A DNA stretch of 64,000 nucleotides from an uncultured Spirochaetota bacterium (GCA_944388995.1 CALXKN010000002.1:62001-126000); one strand, 5' to 3'. Shown: positions 18,869 through 28,710, numbered from the stretch's first letter. The notes: generated by a model from the letters alone, not told the origin. Translations and numbers: made by a program.

Positions 18869-21800
18869 ATGAAGAAAGGACTTCTTTTCATTTTTGCGCT
18901 TTTAAGTGCTGCGGCTTTTGCCGTTGAATGGGAAGATGAAACCGTTATCGGTATCAATAAGGTTGATCCGTTTGCGACGCACTTTTCTTATGCGACCGCC
19001 GAAGCGGCTTATACCGGAGCCGAAGATGCGTCCGCTCACAAAGTGATGCTGAACGGCAGCTGGAAATTTCAGTGGGCTCCGCGTCCCGAGGAGGGACCTG
19101 CCGATTTTTGGAAAGCTGATTTTGACGACTCCGCCTGGGGAACCATAAAAGTTCCGTCCAACATGGAAATCGAGGGATACGGAACGGCAATTTACGTCAA
19201 TCAACGCTATCCGTTCGTCAAAAATCCGCCGTTTGTCATGGGAGAACCGCCGCGGGATTGGACGACTTACGGAGAGCGCAATCCGACCGGTTTTTACCGC
19301 AGAAGTTTTACCGTTCCCGCGAATTGGAGCGGCCGGCAGATTTTCATTCAGTTTCAGGGAGTGGCGTCCGCCTTTTATATTTGGGTCAACGGCGAGCAAA
19401 TCGGATACAGCGAAGGCAGCCGCACGCCGGCCGTTTTCGATCTGACCGATCATCTGAAATCGGGAGAAAACCGCCTGGCCGTTCAGGTTTTGAAATATTC
19501 GGACGGTTCCTATCTGGAGTGCCAGGATTTTCTGCGCCTGAGCGGGATTTTCAGGGATGTTTACCTCTTCTCCGTTGCGAAAACGTCGGTTTTCGATTTT
19601 AAAGTCGATACGGTGCTGAAAAATGATTACAAAGACGCTGACTTCAGACTGAAAACCGTTGTCAAAAACTACGGAAGAAGCGAAGTGTCGGGTACTGTTT
19701 CTTTTACGCTGTACGATGCAGGGAAAAAGACGGCCGCTTCCGGTTCGGTTCCGTATACGGCGCCTGCCGCCGCAACGGCGACGGTTGAAGCGGAACGCTT
19801 TGTCGAAGCGCCGGCACTGTGGAGCGCCGAATTACCGAATTTGTACCGCTTGGTCATCGAACTGAAGGACGGCGGCGGGAGGTTGTTGGAAGCGACCGCC
19901 TGCGACGTCGGATTCCGTTCCGTGGAGATCAAAGACGGTAATTTTTTGGTGAACGGACAGCGGATTTTTATCAAAGGCGTCAACCGTCATGATCACAACG
20001 CTTATACGGGGCAGTATGTTTCCCGCGAAGTGATTCGCAGCGATTTGGAAACGATGAAGCGGCTGAATATCAATACGGTCAGAACGGCCCACTATCCGAA
20101 CGATCCCTATCTTTATCAATATGCCGATAAAATCGGTCTTTACGTCATTGATGAAGCCAATATCGAAAGTCACGGAATGGGGTACGGATCTGAATCTTTG
20201 GCTAAAAAAGAGAATTGGGTTAAGCCGCACGTTGATCGCTTTAACCGGATGCTGCAGAGGGATAAAAATCATCCGAGCGTGATCATGTGGTCGGCTTCCA
20301 ACGAAGCGGGCGACGGAATTGCCATTGCGGCGGAACGGGAACTCTCCAAAAAAGAAGATCCCTCGCGGCCGTTTTTGGCGGAGAGAGCCGGAGACGGCGC
20401 AAACACCGACGTCTATGCCATTATGTACACTCCTCCGTGGGATGTGGAAAAATACGGACAAATGAAGCCGGTCTACTGGTTTAACGACAAACTTTACCGC
20501 GTTTCGGACGCCGAACCGAGAAAACCGTTTATCATCGCCGAATACGCGCACGCCATGGGCAACAGTTTGGGCGGTTTTAAGGAGTATTGGGACATTATTG
20601 AGGCCAATCCGTATCTGCAGGGCGGTTGTATCTGGGACTTTAAAGATCAGTCGCTGGTCCGGACAAACGAAAACGGTGAAGAGTACCTTGCTTACGGCGG
20701 CGATTTCGGCGACAACCCGACCGACGGCAATTTTCTGATGAACGGTCTTGTCAATTCTCTGGGAGAGCTCAATCCGCACGCGGCCGAGGTCAAACACATT
20801 TATCAGAATATTGAGGCCGAAGCGACGGACGACAAAACGGTTTTCATACTGAAGAACAAGAATTTCTTCGAAAATCTCTCTTCGTACTGGATTCAGTGGA
20901 AGGCCGAAACGGACGGAACGGAGGTGGCTTCGGGCGTTCTCGGAGCCGTTGATTTGCCGCCGCAGTCGGAAAAAACCGTTGATTTGTCGGCTGAGCTGAC
21001 GCCTTATCTGAATGAGGATGATCTTATCGTTACTTTTACGTATTTATACAACAGCGACCGGTTGTGGTGTAAAAAAGGGTACGAATACGGTTTCAGCCAG
21101 ATTGAATTGACGGCGCCGGCCGTTTTGGATGATTATCAAACCGTTCAGGCCAAACCGACGCTTGAATCGGCGGACGGCGTTTATACCGTTTCCGGCGACG
21201 GGTTCCGCGTCGTGTTTGACGGAAACAGCGGCGATTTGACGGCATGGGAGAAAAACGGTTACAGTTACCTGACTTCACCGCTGAGAGTCAATTTGTGGCG
21301 GGCTCCGACCAATAACGACGACGGCGAGGGAGCTCCGGCCCGGTTGGCGGTTTGGAAAAAAGCAACCGAAAACGGCGCGTCGAAATCAAAGTGGCAGATT
21401 ACGGAAACCGAAAACGCGGTGGTGCTGACCTCGACCGCCAAACTGACCGGTTTGTCGAAGCTGATTCGGACTTACACCGTTTACGGCGACGGAACCGTTG
21501 ACGTGGCCGCGGAATTTGCCATGAGAGGAAGCAAGGACATTCCCCGCGTCGGATTGACCTTTGAGACGGATAAAGCGTTTTCCAATGTCAGATGGTTCGG
21601 CCGGGGCGAGGGCGAAAACTACCAGGATCGGAACAACGGTTACCCCGTCGGAATTTATTCTTCTTCCGTCAGGAATTTAAACCATGATTACACTTATCCG
21701 CAGGAGTGCGGCTACCGGACGGAGGTCCGTTATCTGGAAATTTCCGGCGGCGGCAAAATGATCCGGATCGAGGGCGATCCTCTCTTCAGTTTTAACGTCT

Positions 21801-22000
21801 GGGATTATACGCAGGCGCAGCTGGAAGCCGCCAGACATCCGTATGAACTGACCGAACGCGGTGAAACGGTGACCGTGAACGTTGACATTGCACAGCGCGG
21901 TTTGGGGTGCATCGATTCGTGGGGAGCTTCTCCGCTGGATCAATATTTACTGCCCGGCAAAAAGAGTTACGAATACCGTTTCCGTTTGACTGCGCAATAG
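18869..22000 (+). CDS. lacZ: exported GH2 beta-galactosidase (LacZ type)
   Basis: A 1043-residue family-2 enzyme with the five-domain LacZ layout. The signal peptide (MKKGLLFIFALLSAAAFA) makes it exported, unlike E. coli LacZ. Seen: the N-terminal sugar-binding domain (FYRRSFTVPANWSG, FQGVASAFYIWVNG), the barrel with RTAHYPNDP, catalytic acid/base Glu in S-A-S-N-E-A-G-D, nucleophile Glu in I-A-E-Y-A-H-A-M-G-N-S, WDFKDQS, and the Bgal small-chain domain with LWRAPTNNDDGEG and WFGRGEGENYQDR. It hydrolyses terminal beta-galactosides; the natural substrate in a host gut or tissue could be glycan galactose rather than lactose. Consensus promoter and strong terminator make it monocistronic. Confidence 0.95.
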   Translation: MKKGLLFIFALLSAAAFAVEWEDETVIGINKVDPFATHFSYATAEAAYTGAEDASAHKVMLNGSWKFQWAPRPEEGPADFWKADFDDSAWGTIKVPSNMEIEGYGTAIYVNQRYPFVKNPPFVMGEPPRDWTTYGERNPTGFYRRSFTVPANWSGRQIFIQFQGVASAFYIWVNGEQIGYSEGSRTPAVFDLTDHLKSGENRLAVQVLKYSDGSYLECQDFLRLSGIFRDVYLFSVAKTSVFDFKVDTVLKNDYKDADFRLKTVVKNYGRSEVSGTVSFTLYDAGKKTAASGSVPYTAPAAATATVEAERFVEAPALWSAELPNLYRLVIELKDGGGRLLEATACDVGFRSVEIKDGNFLVNGQRIFIKGVNRHDHNAYTGQYVSREVIRSDLETMKRLNINTVRTAHYPNDPYLYQYADKIGLYVIDEANIESHGMGYGSESLAKKENWVKPHVDRFNRMLQRDKNHPSVIMWSASNEAGDGIAIAAERELSKKEDPSRPFLAERAGDGANTDVYAIMYTPPWDVEKYGQMKPVYWFNDKLYRVSDAEPRKPFIIAEYAHAMGNSLGGFKEYWDIIEANPYLQGGCIWDFKDQSLVRTNENGEEYLAYGGDFGDNPTDGNFLMNGLVNSLGELNPHAAEVKHIYQNIEAEATDDKTVFILKNKNFFENLSSYWIQWKAETDGTEVASGVLGAVDLPPQSEKTVDLSAELTPYLNEDDLIVTFTYLYNSDRLWCKKGYEYGFSQIELTAPAVLDDYQTVQAKPTLESADGVYTVSGDGFRVVFDGNSGDLTAWEKNGYSYLTSPLRVNLWRAPTNNDDGEGAPARLAVWKKATENGASKSKWQITETENAVVLTSTAKLTGLSKLIRTYTVYGDGTVDVAAEFAMRGSKDIPRVGLTFETDKAFSNVRWFGRGEGENYQDRNNGYPVGIYSSSVRNLNHDYTYPQECGYRTEVRYLEISGGGKMIRIEGDPLFSFNVWDYTQAQLEAARHPYELTERGETVTVNVDIAQRGLGCIDSWGASPLDQYLLPGKKSYEYRFRLTAQ

Positions 22001-22006
22001 TCCGAA

Positions 22007-22039
22007 GCCGCCCGCGGGAGACCCGGGCGGCCTTTTTTT
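22007..22039 (+). terminator. rho-independent terminator after lacZ
   Basis: GCCGCCCG / CGGGCGGC stem (8 bp) followed by CTTTTTTT. The ribosome-binding site of the next gene lies directly after the T tract. Confidence 0.9.
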
Positions 22040-22054
22040 GAGGAGGCTGAAGCC

Positions 22055-22945
22055 GTGCAGGAGAAGATTTTGCTTTTTTTACAGGAACACGCGAATGCGT
22101 TTTGGGACGCTGTGTTTCATTTTTTCAGTTTTTTGGGAGAGCCGCTGGTTTATATGCTGATTTTGGGCTGGCTGATTTGGAACGGTTCGAAAAAGAAAGG
22201 ATTTGCGTTTTCGTTTGTTCTGATGTTTTCCGTTTTGGTCAATTTTGCTCTGAAAATGATATTCAGGCATCCGCGGCCGTTTCAGGTGGTTGAAGGCGTC
22301 GACGGCAAACGGCTTTCCACTGCCGGCGGCTACTCCTTTCCCAGCGGACATACCCAAAATGCGGCAACCTTTTATTTTTTACTCTTCACCCGGTCCGGAA
22401 AACTTTGGCTCCTTCCGGTTGTGACGGTGGTTGTTCTGATGATCGGTTTGTCGCGGCTGTATCTGGGAGTTCATTGGCCGCAGGACGTTGCCGCCGGGCT
22501 GATTCTCGGAATTTTATTCCCGCTGCTGCTTTTTAAACCGTTCTGCCGGATTTACGAAGTCAAAAGACATCGGTTGATTTTTTTAACGGCGACGGCTGCC
22601 GGATCTTTTGCGCTCGGAATCGGTTGTTACGCCGCTTCCTTTTTTCTTCCTGCTGATTTTGATTGGGGAGATATTCATAAGTTTGCGCTGATGACAACCG
22701 GATTGGCGGTCGGTTATCTCTCCGAGGCGTTTTTCGGGGAATTTTCGACTGACGGAGCGCTTAAAATTAAGGTTCTGCGTTATCTTCTCGGTTTGATTCC
22801 CGTCGCCGCGGTTTATTTGGGAATCAAATTCCTCCTTCCCGGTTTTGTCTGGCTCGACATGATCCGTTATTTTCTGGTCGGAGTTACGGCGACGGGTTTG
22901 GTGCCGCAGATCGGGAAAAAGATGAAGCTTTTCGGCGCCGGATGA
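22055..22945 (+). CDS. PAP2-family membrane phosphatase
   Basis: An integral membrane lipid-phosphate phosphatase of the PAP2 superfamily, 296 residues with about eight hydrophobic segments. The three signature motifs are present: K-M-I-F-R-H-P-R-P (about 69-77), P-S-G-H (about 95-98) and S-R-L-Y-L-G-V-H-W-P-Q-D (about 133-144), whose two histidines are catalytic. Family members recycle undecaprenyl pyrophosphate or dephosphorylate phosphatidate; the substrate cannot be chosen here. The start is a GTG at 22055 with GAGGAGG upstream. The C-terminal ~120 residues add further membrane segments beyond the core domain. Confidence 0.88.
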   Translation: MQEKILLFLQEHANAFWDAVFHFFSFLGEPLVYMLILGWLIWNGSKKKGFAFSFVLMFSVLVNFALKMIFRHPRPFQVVEGVDGKRLSTAGGYSFPSGHTQNAATFYFLLFTRSGKLWLLPVVTVVVLMIGLSRLYLGVHWPQDVAAGLILGILFPLLLFKPFCRIYEVKRHRLIFLTATAAGSFALGIGCYAASFFLPADFDWGDIHKFALMTTGLAVGYLSEAFFGEFSTDGALKIKVLRYLLGLIPVAAVYLGIKFLLPGFVWLDMIRYFLVGVTATGLVPQIGKKMKLFGAG

Positions 22946-22959
22946 GCCGCTGCGGCAGA

Positions 22960-22998
22960 AAAAAAAGGGTTCATGCCTGACATGAACCCTTTTTTTTT
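22960..22998. terminator. bidirectional terminator between PAP2 gene and GH2 gene
   Basis: AAAAAAGGGTTCATG-CCTGA-CATGAACCCTTTTTTTTT: a 12-bp stem with an A run on one side and T run on the other, so it works for both converging genes. Confidence 0.93.
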
Positions 22999-23013
22999 AC
23001 TAACCGCTTCCGG

Positions 23014-25617
23014 TTATTTTTTTGTCGTGACTTTAAACTCGGCCGAACGGTTTCCGATGGTCACGCGCGCTTTCACCGTTTTTCCCGGAGTTTCGGAGGC
23101 TTTGACCCGTACAAACACCGCGTCTCCCGGCTGCACCTGTCCGTCCTGATCGGTGTACTGCGAAACGTAAATCCGGTATTCGCCGCCTTTGATTTTGATC
23201 GGAACGGGATTGATGAACCCGGAAAGGAGGACGGCGGAAGACTCGACGTAGGCTCCCGGTTCTGCGTCCGTTACCGCTTCAAATGAAAAGGCGTCGACTT
23301 TTTCTCTGCCCGAACGTCGGCTCTTTTCCGCGGCAACTTCGTAGGAAATCTTTGTCGGCGCATCGGCGCTGAACCCTGCCGGGAAGAGCATATCGGCGTC
23401 GGCTTTGACCACTTTAATCACACACGGCTGTGAGGTCAGTCCGCAGGCGGAGGCCTGAATCTTTAATTCGCCCGGAACATAGCCGCTCTGAACGAGAATG
23501 ATGTGCTGTCCCGCGACAAGACTGACGGGATTTTCCCCGATCAGCTGACCGTACCCCTCAATCGAAAAGGAGAGCGGCGAGTTTTCCTTCTCGGCAATCA
23601 TTCCGTTTTCGTCAAGAACCGATACCTGAAGGCGGATTAAGTCGCTGCCGTCGGCTTTCAGGGCGCGCGCCTCATGCTCGATTTTGATTTGCGCAGGCCG
23701 TCCCGGTTCGCTCCAAAACGCTTCGGAGACCGTTTTTCCGCCGCTCAGCCCCTCGGCCTTCAGAAACGCGGAGTTTTCGGGAATCTTAAAGGTAACAAAC
23801 GGATGGCTGACCGAAATTCCTTTGTCGGGCGACTGAAGCGCGATTTCCTTCATCCCGTCCTTTGTCGCGCCGGCGTAAAGGCGCACCTGTTCGGCGTTGG
23901 TGAAGACAACCGCCGAGGCGGCGTTCTCCCGCACGATGTAAGTCACCGGTTCTTTCCCGAATTCGCTCTGATGCCAGAAATACGAAAACTTCGGAATGCG
24001 GAAAAGGTCGCAGATTCCGTGTCGGGCTACGGCCTTCTGCGAGTTGTGGTAGGTGTTGTAGTCGTAGGCGCACCAACTGGCCAAGCCGTATTCGTTTTCA
24101 AGCTGATTGGCGCGGGCAATCATTTCCATATGCCGCCTGGCCTGTTCCAGTTCGCGGTTGCTTCCGCTGCGGCCGCTGCGGTTGCGTTCCCCGCGGGTGG
24201 TCGGAAACATATGTCCGGTGTGTTCAAGCGTCAGCGCCTTTTCGGAAACCGTACCGTGCATAAAATCCATCGGGCAGTAGATGTCTTCCTGTCCCAAGAC
24301 GCGAGTCGGATCTTCTTTGCGCGCGGCAGCCACCAGTTCGGGCAACGCCGAGGTTTCGTGGTTGATGCAGGCGTTCCAAATGATAATCGAAGGGTGGTTT
24401 CTGTCCCGGCGGATCATCGACGTGAACGATTTCGTCAGATTCTCCATCCACATTCCGCGTCCGCGTCTCATCCACGTCGGCCCCTCTTCCAGCGCCATCA
24501 GCCCCAACTCGTCCAAATCATCCAAAAAGTCCGGATCATGGGGATAATGGGAAAGCCGCACCCAGTTGATTCCCATCGCTTTCAGCTGCTCGGCGTCGGC
24601 CCGGTGAAGCGTGTCGGGCAGCGCTCCGCCGATGTAAGGCCAGTTCTGGTGGCGGTTGGTGCCGACCAGTTTCAGGTGTTTGCCGTTCAGGAAAAAGCCT
24701 TTATCCTCGCTCCATTCCGTCCAGCGCAGACCGATACGCGTCTCTTTGCTGTCTGCGGGAGAGCCGTTTTTGAGGACCGTCGTCTTTACGGTGTAAAGGT
24801 AGGGCGAATCGGGGCTCCACAACTTCGGCTGCGTTACGGCGGGCAGTGTCTGTTCGACGTAGAGACCGGCTCCGGCGGCCAACGGCGATTCGCCGGATGT
24901 ATCAGAGGCGACCGTTTTCCCGTTGCGGTCAACAACTTCGGTCCTGACGGCAACGCGGACCTCCTGATCCGAGGTGTTGCGGATTCCCGTTTCGGCGGCA
25001 ATCACCGCTTTTTCAGCTGAAATCTCGGGATAATAAATACGGATTCCCTGTTTTTCGCCTTCCCACGGATAAGTGATGTAGACCCTGTCCGTGATTTCAA
25101 GAAAAACATCGCGGTAGAGGCCGCCGAAAAGGATGAAGTCGTGTTTAACTCCGTCCGGCGGGATTTCCTTGTTTTCGCTGTTGTCGACGCGGACGGCAAT
25201 CAGGTTGTCGCCTTCGGTAACAAACGGGGTGATGTCGAAACTGAACGAATCGTAGCCGCTGACGGCGTATCTGCCGGCTTTCTGACCGTTGACGAAGACT
25301 TCCGCCGTCTGCATCGCTCCTTGAAACTGAAGCAGGACGGCTTTGCCCTCAATGCCGGAGAGTCCGACGGTTTTGCGGTACCAGCCGACGCTTCTTCCGT
25401 ACTTATCGAATCCGTTCAAATCGTAAGGAAAGACTCTCATTGTGTGAGGAAGGGAGACCAAATCCCACCCTTCGGTGCTCAAATCCGCCGCGCCGCCGTT
25501 GCTGACCTCGCCGAGGTGAAAAAACCACCCGGGATTCATGTTCCATGTGACTCTGTCGGCAAAGGCCGAAAGTGAGAGGCAGCAGAGAAGAGCCGCTAAA
25601 ATTTTTTTCATCCGCAT
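23014..25617 (-). CDS. exported glycoside hydrolase family 2 enzyme
   Basis: 867 residues with signal peptide MRMKKILAALLCCLSLSAFA. It follows GH2 architecture: sugar-binding domain (GWYRKTVGLSG, LLQFQGAMQTAEVFVNG), immunoglobulin-like domain, barrel (RLSHYPHDPDFLDDLDELG, NHPSIIIWNACINHETS), then extra beta domains. The putative nucleophile is the Glu in E-N-E-Y-G-L-A-S-W. The acid/base position is odd: the usual Asn-Glu pair reads N-H-E here. Specificity (galactosidase, glucuronidase or another beta-glycosidase) cannot be set. AAGGAG supports the start. It lies 64 bp downstream of the sodium/solute symporter and is probably cotranscribed with it, a transporter-plus-hydrolase pair. Confidence 0.82.
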   Translation of the reverse strand: MRMKKILAALLCCLSLSAFADRVTWNMNPGWFFHLGEVSNGGAADLSTEGWDLVSLPHTMRVFPYDLNGFDKYGRSVGWYRKTVGLSGIEGKAVLLQFQGAMQTAEVFVNGQKAGRYAVSGYDSFSFDITPFVTEGDNLIAVRVDNSENKEIPPDGVKHDFILFGGLYRDVFLEITDRVYITYPWEGEKQGIRIYYPEISAEKAVIAAETGIRNTSDQEVRVAVRTEVVDRNGKTVASDTSGESPLAAGAGLYVEQTLPAVTQPKLWSPDSPYLYTVKTTVLKNGSPADSKETRIGLRWTEWSEDKGFFLNGKHLKLVGTNRHQNWPYIGGALPDTLHRADAEQLKAMGINWVRLSHYPHDPDFLDDLDELGLMALEEGPTWMRRGRGMWMENLTKSFTSMIRRDRNHPSIIIWNACINHETSALPELVAAARKEDPTRVLGQEDIYCPMDFMHGTVSEKALTLEHTGHMFPTTRGERNRSGRSGSNRELEQARRHMEMIARANQLENEYGLASWCAYDYNTYHNSQKAVARHGICDLFRIPKFSYFWHQSEFGKEPVTYIVRENAASAVVFTNAEQVRLYAGATKDGMKEIALQSPDKGISVSHPFVTFKIPENSAFLKAEGLSGGKTVSEAFWSEPGRPAQIKIEHEARALKADGSDLIRLQVSVLDENGMIAEKENSPLSFSIEGYGQLIGENPVSLVAGQHIILVQSGYVPGELKIQASACGLTSQPCVIKVVKADADMLFPAGFSADAPTKISYEVAAEKSRRSGREKVDAFSFEAVTDAEPGAYVESSAVLLSGFINPVPIKIKGGEYRIYVSQYTDQDGQVQPGDAVFVRVKASETPGKTVKARVTIGNRSAEFKVTTKK

Positions 25618-25648
25618 AATTGATTCTCCTTGTAATCGTAAACAAAAG

Positions 25649-25676
25649 TTTCCGCCCGTTATTTAACGGACGGAAA
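25649..25676 (-). terminator. intercistronic hairpin between symporter and GH2 gene
   Basis: On the minus strand a 12-13 bp stem (TTTCCGTCCGTTA with TAACGGGCGGAAA) is followed by CTTTTGTTT. The interrupted T tract suggests a partial terminator or an mRNA-stabilising hairpin. Confidence 0.45.
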
Positions 25677-25681
25677 TGATT

Positions 25682-27577
25682 TTACTTTGCTTTTTTAACG
25701 ATGGTCAGAACCAATGCGCTTGCCGAAACGGCAAAAACGACTGTCAGTATGACGGCCGGCAGCCATGATCCGTAAAGATAGTAACCGGTGGCAAACAGAG
25801 CCGAGTAAACGGCAAAGCATCCGAGCACCATTTGCAGAATTCCCTTCGGAATGTTGGTGGCTTCGGCTGTCGTTTGAATCGGCTGGCCGTCGGCTTCGGC
25901 TTCTTTGAAAATCTTTTTCCAGCCGGGACCGCCGGGATTGATTTTGGTAACAAACTCGCGCAGAACCTTTTTATCCGTCGGATTGGTCGTAAAGGCGACA
26001 ATCAGCCAGGAAACCGTCGTCAGCGCGACGTTCAGCGGCAGGTGATACATCGGGTTGATGATCGGCGCGCCGGGAACGCGGCAGATGAATTCGGTTCCGA
26101 TAACGGCTTCCGCCGGCGTCCGGCCGCTACGGACCAACACAAAGGTGAGTAAAACGGCGACGACGAACGATACGATCATTGCGGTAAATTCGCAAATCGC
26201 ATTAATCCGCCACCAGAACCACCGCAGAATCAGCAGTAATCCGGTGCCGGCGCCCATCATGACGATGAGGTCGAACGCCTGCTTGGCGTTTGTCAGACGG
26301 AAGGCGATGAATGCCGAGACGACCAGCAGAATCAGCGTTGAAATCCGCCCGATCCAAACCACCTCTTTGGCCGAAGCCGACGGTTTGATAAACCGTTTGT
26401 AGACGTCATTGGCCATGTAGGACGCGCCCCAGTTTAAGTGGGTGCCGATGGTCGACATATAAGCGGCCAGCAGCGACGCCATCATTACGCCCAAAACGCC
26501 GGCGGGAAGAAACTTCAGCATGGCGGGGTAGGCGGCGTCGTGGCTGATAATCGAAGTGTCCTTCAAATGCGGAAAGGCGGCGATGATGTCGGGAATGGTC
26601 GGAAAAACAAAAAGCGACGCCAATGCGACGATGATCCACGGCCACGGACGCAGCGCGTAATGGGCGACGTTGAAAAAGAGGGTGGCGCCGATCGCGTTTT
26701 TTTCGTCCTTAGCCGCCAGCATTTTCTGAACCAAATAACCGCCGCCGCCTGGTTCGGCTCCGGGGTAATAGGACGCCCACCACTGAACCGCCAGCGGAAT
26801 CAGCATCAGCGTAATGAAATCTTTTCCCTGAGGAACGACGGAAAGCATATTCTCGTACTTCGGATCGGTTTTCAGTGTTTCCATCATTCCCGAAAAACCG
26901 CCGACCGATTCGGGCAGCGCTCCGACGGAAAAGACGGCGGCCGCAATCGCTCCGACCATCGCCAGAATAAACAGAAGGAAGTCCGTCAGGAGGACGCCTT
27001 CAAATCCCGAAATGGCGCAGATAAGCAGAACGACAATCGAGGCGATGAAAATCGTCTGAAACGGCGTCAGTCCCAGGAGAATCCCGCCGATTTTTATCGC
27101 CGCCAGGCTGACAGTGGCCATAACCAGAACGTTGAACAAAAATCCGAGATAGACGGCCCTGAAGCCGCGCAGAAACGTCGCCCACTTTCCGCTGTAGCGC
27201 ATTTCATAAAATTCAACGTCGGTTAAAACTCCGGAGCGTCTCCACAAGCGGGAGTAAATGAAAACTGTCAGCATTCCCGTCAAAAGGAAGGCCCACCACG
27301 ACCAGTTTCCGGCGACGCCCTGCCTCCGGACGATGTCGGTCACCAGGTTCGGTGTGTCTGTCGAAAAAGTTGTCGCAACCATCGAAAACCCCAGCAACCA
27401 CCACGGTTGAGAGCGTCCGCCCAGAAAAAAGCTTTCGGCGTTTTTCCCGGCGCGGCGGCTGACGCTCAGTCCGACGCCGAGAATGATGATGAAGTAAGCG
27501 GCGACGATCATCCAGTCAAGCGGACTCATCATTGAGCCGCTGCCGGAGGATGTCAGCCAAGAGGTAAATTTTTCCAT
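25682..27577 (-). CDS. sodium:solute symporter (SSS family)
   Basis: 631 residues, about 14 hydrophobic membrane segments and the SSS-type phrases FFLGGRSQPWWLLGFSMVATTFSTDTPNLVTDIVRRQG and WRRSGVLTDVEFYEMRYSG. Family members use the sodium gradient to import sugars, sialic acid, proline and other small solutes. Given an exported GH2 enzyme directly downstream and glucokinase upstream, a sugar or sugar derivative is the best guess. GGGAG precedes the ATG. It has its own promoter at 27608-27636, so it can be made apart from the upstream glucokinase. Confidence 0.88.
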   Translation of the reverse strand: MEKFTSWLTSSGSGSMMSPLDWMIVAAYFIIILGVGLSVSRRAGKNAESFFLGGRSQPWWLLGFSMVATTFSTDTPNLVTDIVRRQGVAGNWSWWAFLLTGMLTVFIYSRLWRRSGVLTDVEFYEMRYSGKWATFLRGFRAVYLGFLFNVLVMATVSLAAIKIGGILLGLTPFQTIFIASIVVLLICAISGFEGVLLTDFLLFILAMVGAIAAAVFSVGALPESVGGFSGMMETLKTDPKYENMLSVVPQGKDFITLMLIPLAVQWWASYYPGAEPGGGGYLVQKMLAAKDEKNAIGATLFFNVAHYALRPWPWIIVALASLFVFPTIPDIIAAFPHLKDTSIISHDAAYPAMLKFLPAGVLGVMMASLLAAYMSTIGTHLNWGASYMANDVYKRFIKPSASAKEVVWIGRISTLILLVVSAFIAFRLTNAKQAFDLIVMMGAGTGLLLILRWFWWRINAICEFTAMIVSFVVAVLLTFVLVRSGRTPAEAVIGTEFICRVPGAPIINPMYHLPLNVALTTVSWLIVAFTTNPTDKKVLREFVTKINPGGPGWKKIFKEAEADGQPIQTTAEATNIPKGILQMVLGCFAVYSALFATGYYLYGSWLPAVILTVVFAVSASALVLTIVKKAK

Positions 27578-27607
27578 GATGTCTCCCGTAGAAAATAAAG
27601 ATACTTT

Positions 27608-27636
27608 ATTATACAGTGGAAGAACGGAGTGTGCAA
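27608..27636 (-). promoter_or_regulatory. promoter of the symporter-GH2 unit
   Basis: On the minus strand TTGCAC (27636-27631), 17-base spacer, TATAAT (27613-27608), in the gap between the glucokinase stop and the symporter start. Confidence 0.7.
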
Positions 27637-27639
27637 GAA

Positions 27640-28710
27640 TTATTTTTCATAATTGAGCGCCGCATTGGCGGCGCCGATCAGCGATGTCGAATAATTCCTG
27701 ACGATATAAACCGGAATTGTTTTCAGTAACGCCGAAATGTTACTTTTGTAATTGACCGAAAAGGCGTCGAGAAAAACAGTGTCGGAAAGAAAGAGGTCCA
27801 GATCTTTTGAAATCACGCCGCCGGCAATATAAAGACCGCCTTTCGGCAGCAGGACGGCGGCAATGTTGCCGGCCGCTTTCCCGTAAATTCTGCGGAACAG
27901 CCGGTGGGCGGCGGCGCAAAGCCCGTCGGCTGCCGCGTTCCGCGCAATCAGCGCCGGCCGTTTTTGCGGCGGCAGCGCAGCGATTTCCCGGTGCAGCGCC
28001 GTTTTTTCGTAATTCCCCGTTTCGTAAAGAAAGTCGAAGATGTGCGAAAGCCCGGTTCCCGAAACGAAGCACTCGAGATCGGGGTGGGCGCCCAGCCGTT
28101 TGCGGGCGAAGGCGGTCAGGGCGTCGGTCTCATCGTCGAAGGCCGGAAAATCAAAATGACCGCCTTCCGACGGAAAGGCAATGGTCTTTCCGCCGGTTTC
28201 GGTTGTGAAGCCGACTCCCAACCCGGTTCCGGCGCCGATAACGGCTCTGACGGAACCCTGAGGTGTCGGAAAGCTGCCGTCGGCGTTTTTCATTTTTACG
28301 ATTTCCTTTTCATTTTCAGTGTCCAGAACGGAAATCCCGAAACTGAGGGCGGTAAAATCGTTGATGATACGGGTTTTTATGCCGGTTTCGGCGGCGATTT
28401 TGTTGCCGTCGATTCCCCAACGGGCGTTGGTCAGCCGGCTGCAGACGTTGCCCTCGATGGGACCGGCGGCGCAGATACAGCACGATTCGGGAATTTTATA
28501 CTGATTGAGTTCCGAAATGCGGGCGACGGCTTGTCGGAAAGGCAGCATAAAATCAGAAATTTGCTGCGTCTCAAAAATGCATTTGACGACAATATGAAAA
28601 CGAGCGTCTTTGCGGCCGACTAAAGCAATGGTTGTGTTGGTTCCGCCGATATCGCCGACCAGGCAGTATTGCTCGCATAAAATTCCGGTTTCGCCGGTTT
28701 CAATTTTCAT
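27640..28710 (-). CDS. glk: glucokinase (Glk type)
   Basis: It phosphorylates free glucose to glucose 6-phosphate with ATP in the cytosol. The phosphate-binding start L-V-G-D-I-G-G-T-N-T is clear, followed by INDFTALSFG, VIGAGTGLGVGF, FPSEGGHFDFPAF and GLYIAGGVISKDL, the order seen in the Glk (not ROK) family. The sequence is 356 residues, a little longer than E. coli Glk. It overlaps the upstream PIG-L gene by 11 bp. With pgi and a PPi-PFK also in the window, it provides entry to glycolysis for glucose released by the exported hydrolases. Confidence 0.92.
   Translation of the reverse strand: MKIETGETGILCEQYCLVGDIGGTNTTIALVGRKDARFHIVVKCIFETQQISDFMLPFRQAVARISELNQYKIPESCCICAAGPIEGNVCSRLTNARWGIDGNKIAAETGIKTRIINDFTALSFGISVLDTENEKEIVKMKNADGSFPTPQGSVRAVIGAGTGLGVGFTTETGGKTIAFPSEGGHFDFPAFDDETDALTAFARKRLGAHPDLECFVSGTGLSHIFDFLYETGNYEKTALHREIAALPPQKRPALIARNAAADGLCAAAHRLFRRIYGKAAGNIAAVLLPKGGLYIAGGVISKDLDLFLSDTVFLDAFSVNYKSNISALLKTIPVYIVRNYSTSLIGAANAALNYEK

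Noticed and set aside
23674-25020. 448-codon plus-strand frame within the GH2 gene
   Set aside because: Mirror frame of a clear glycoside hydrolase; no signals for expression.
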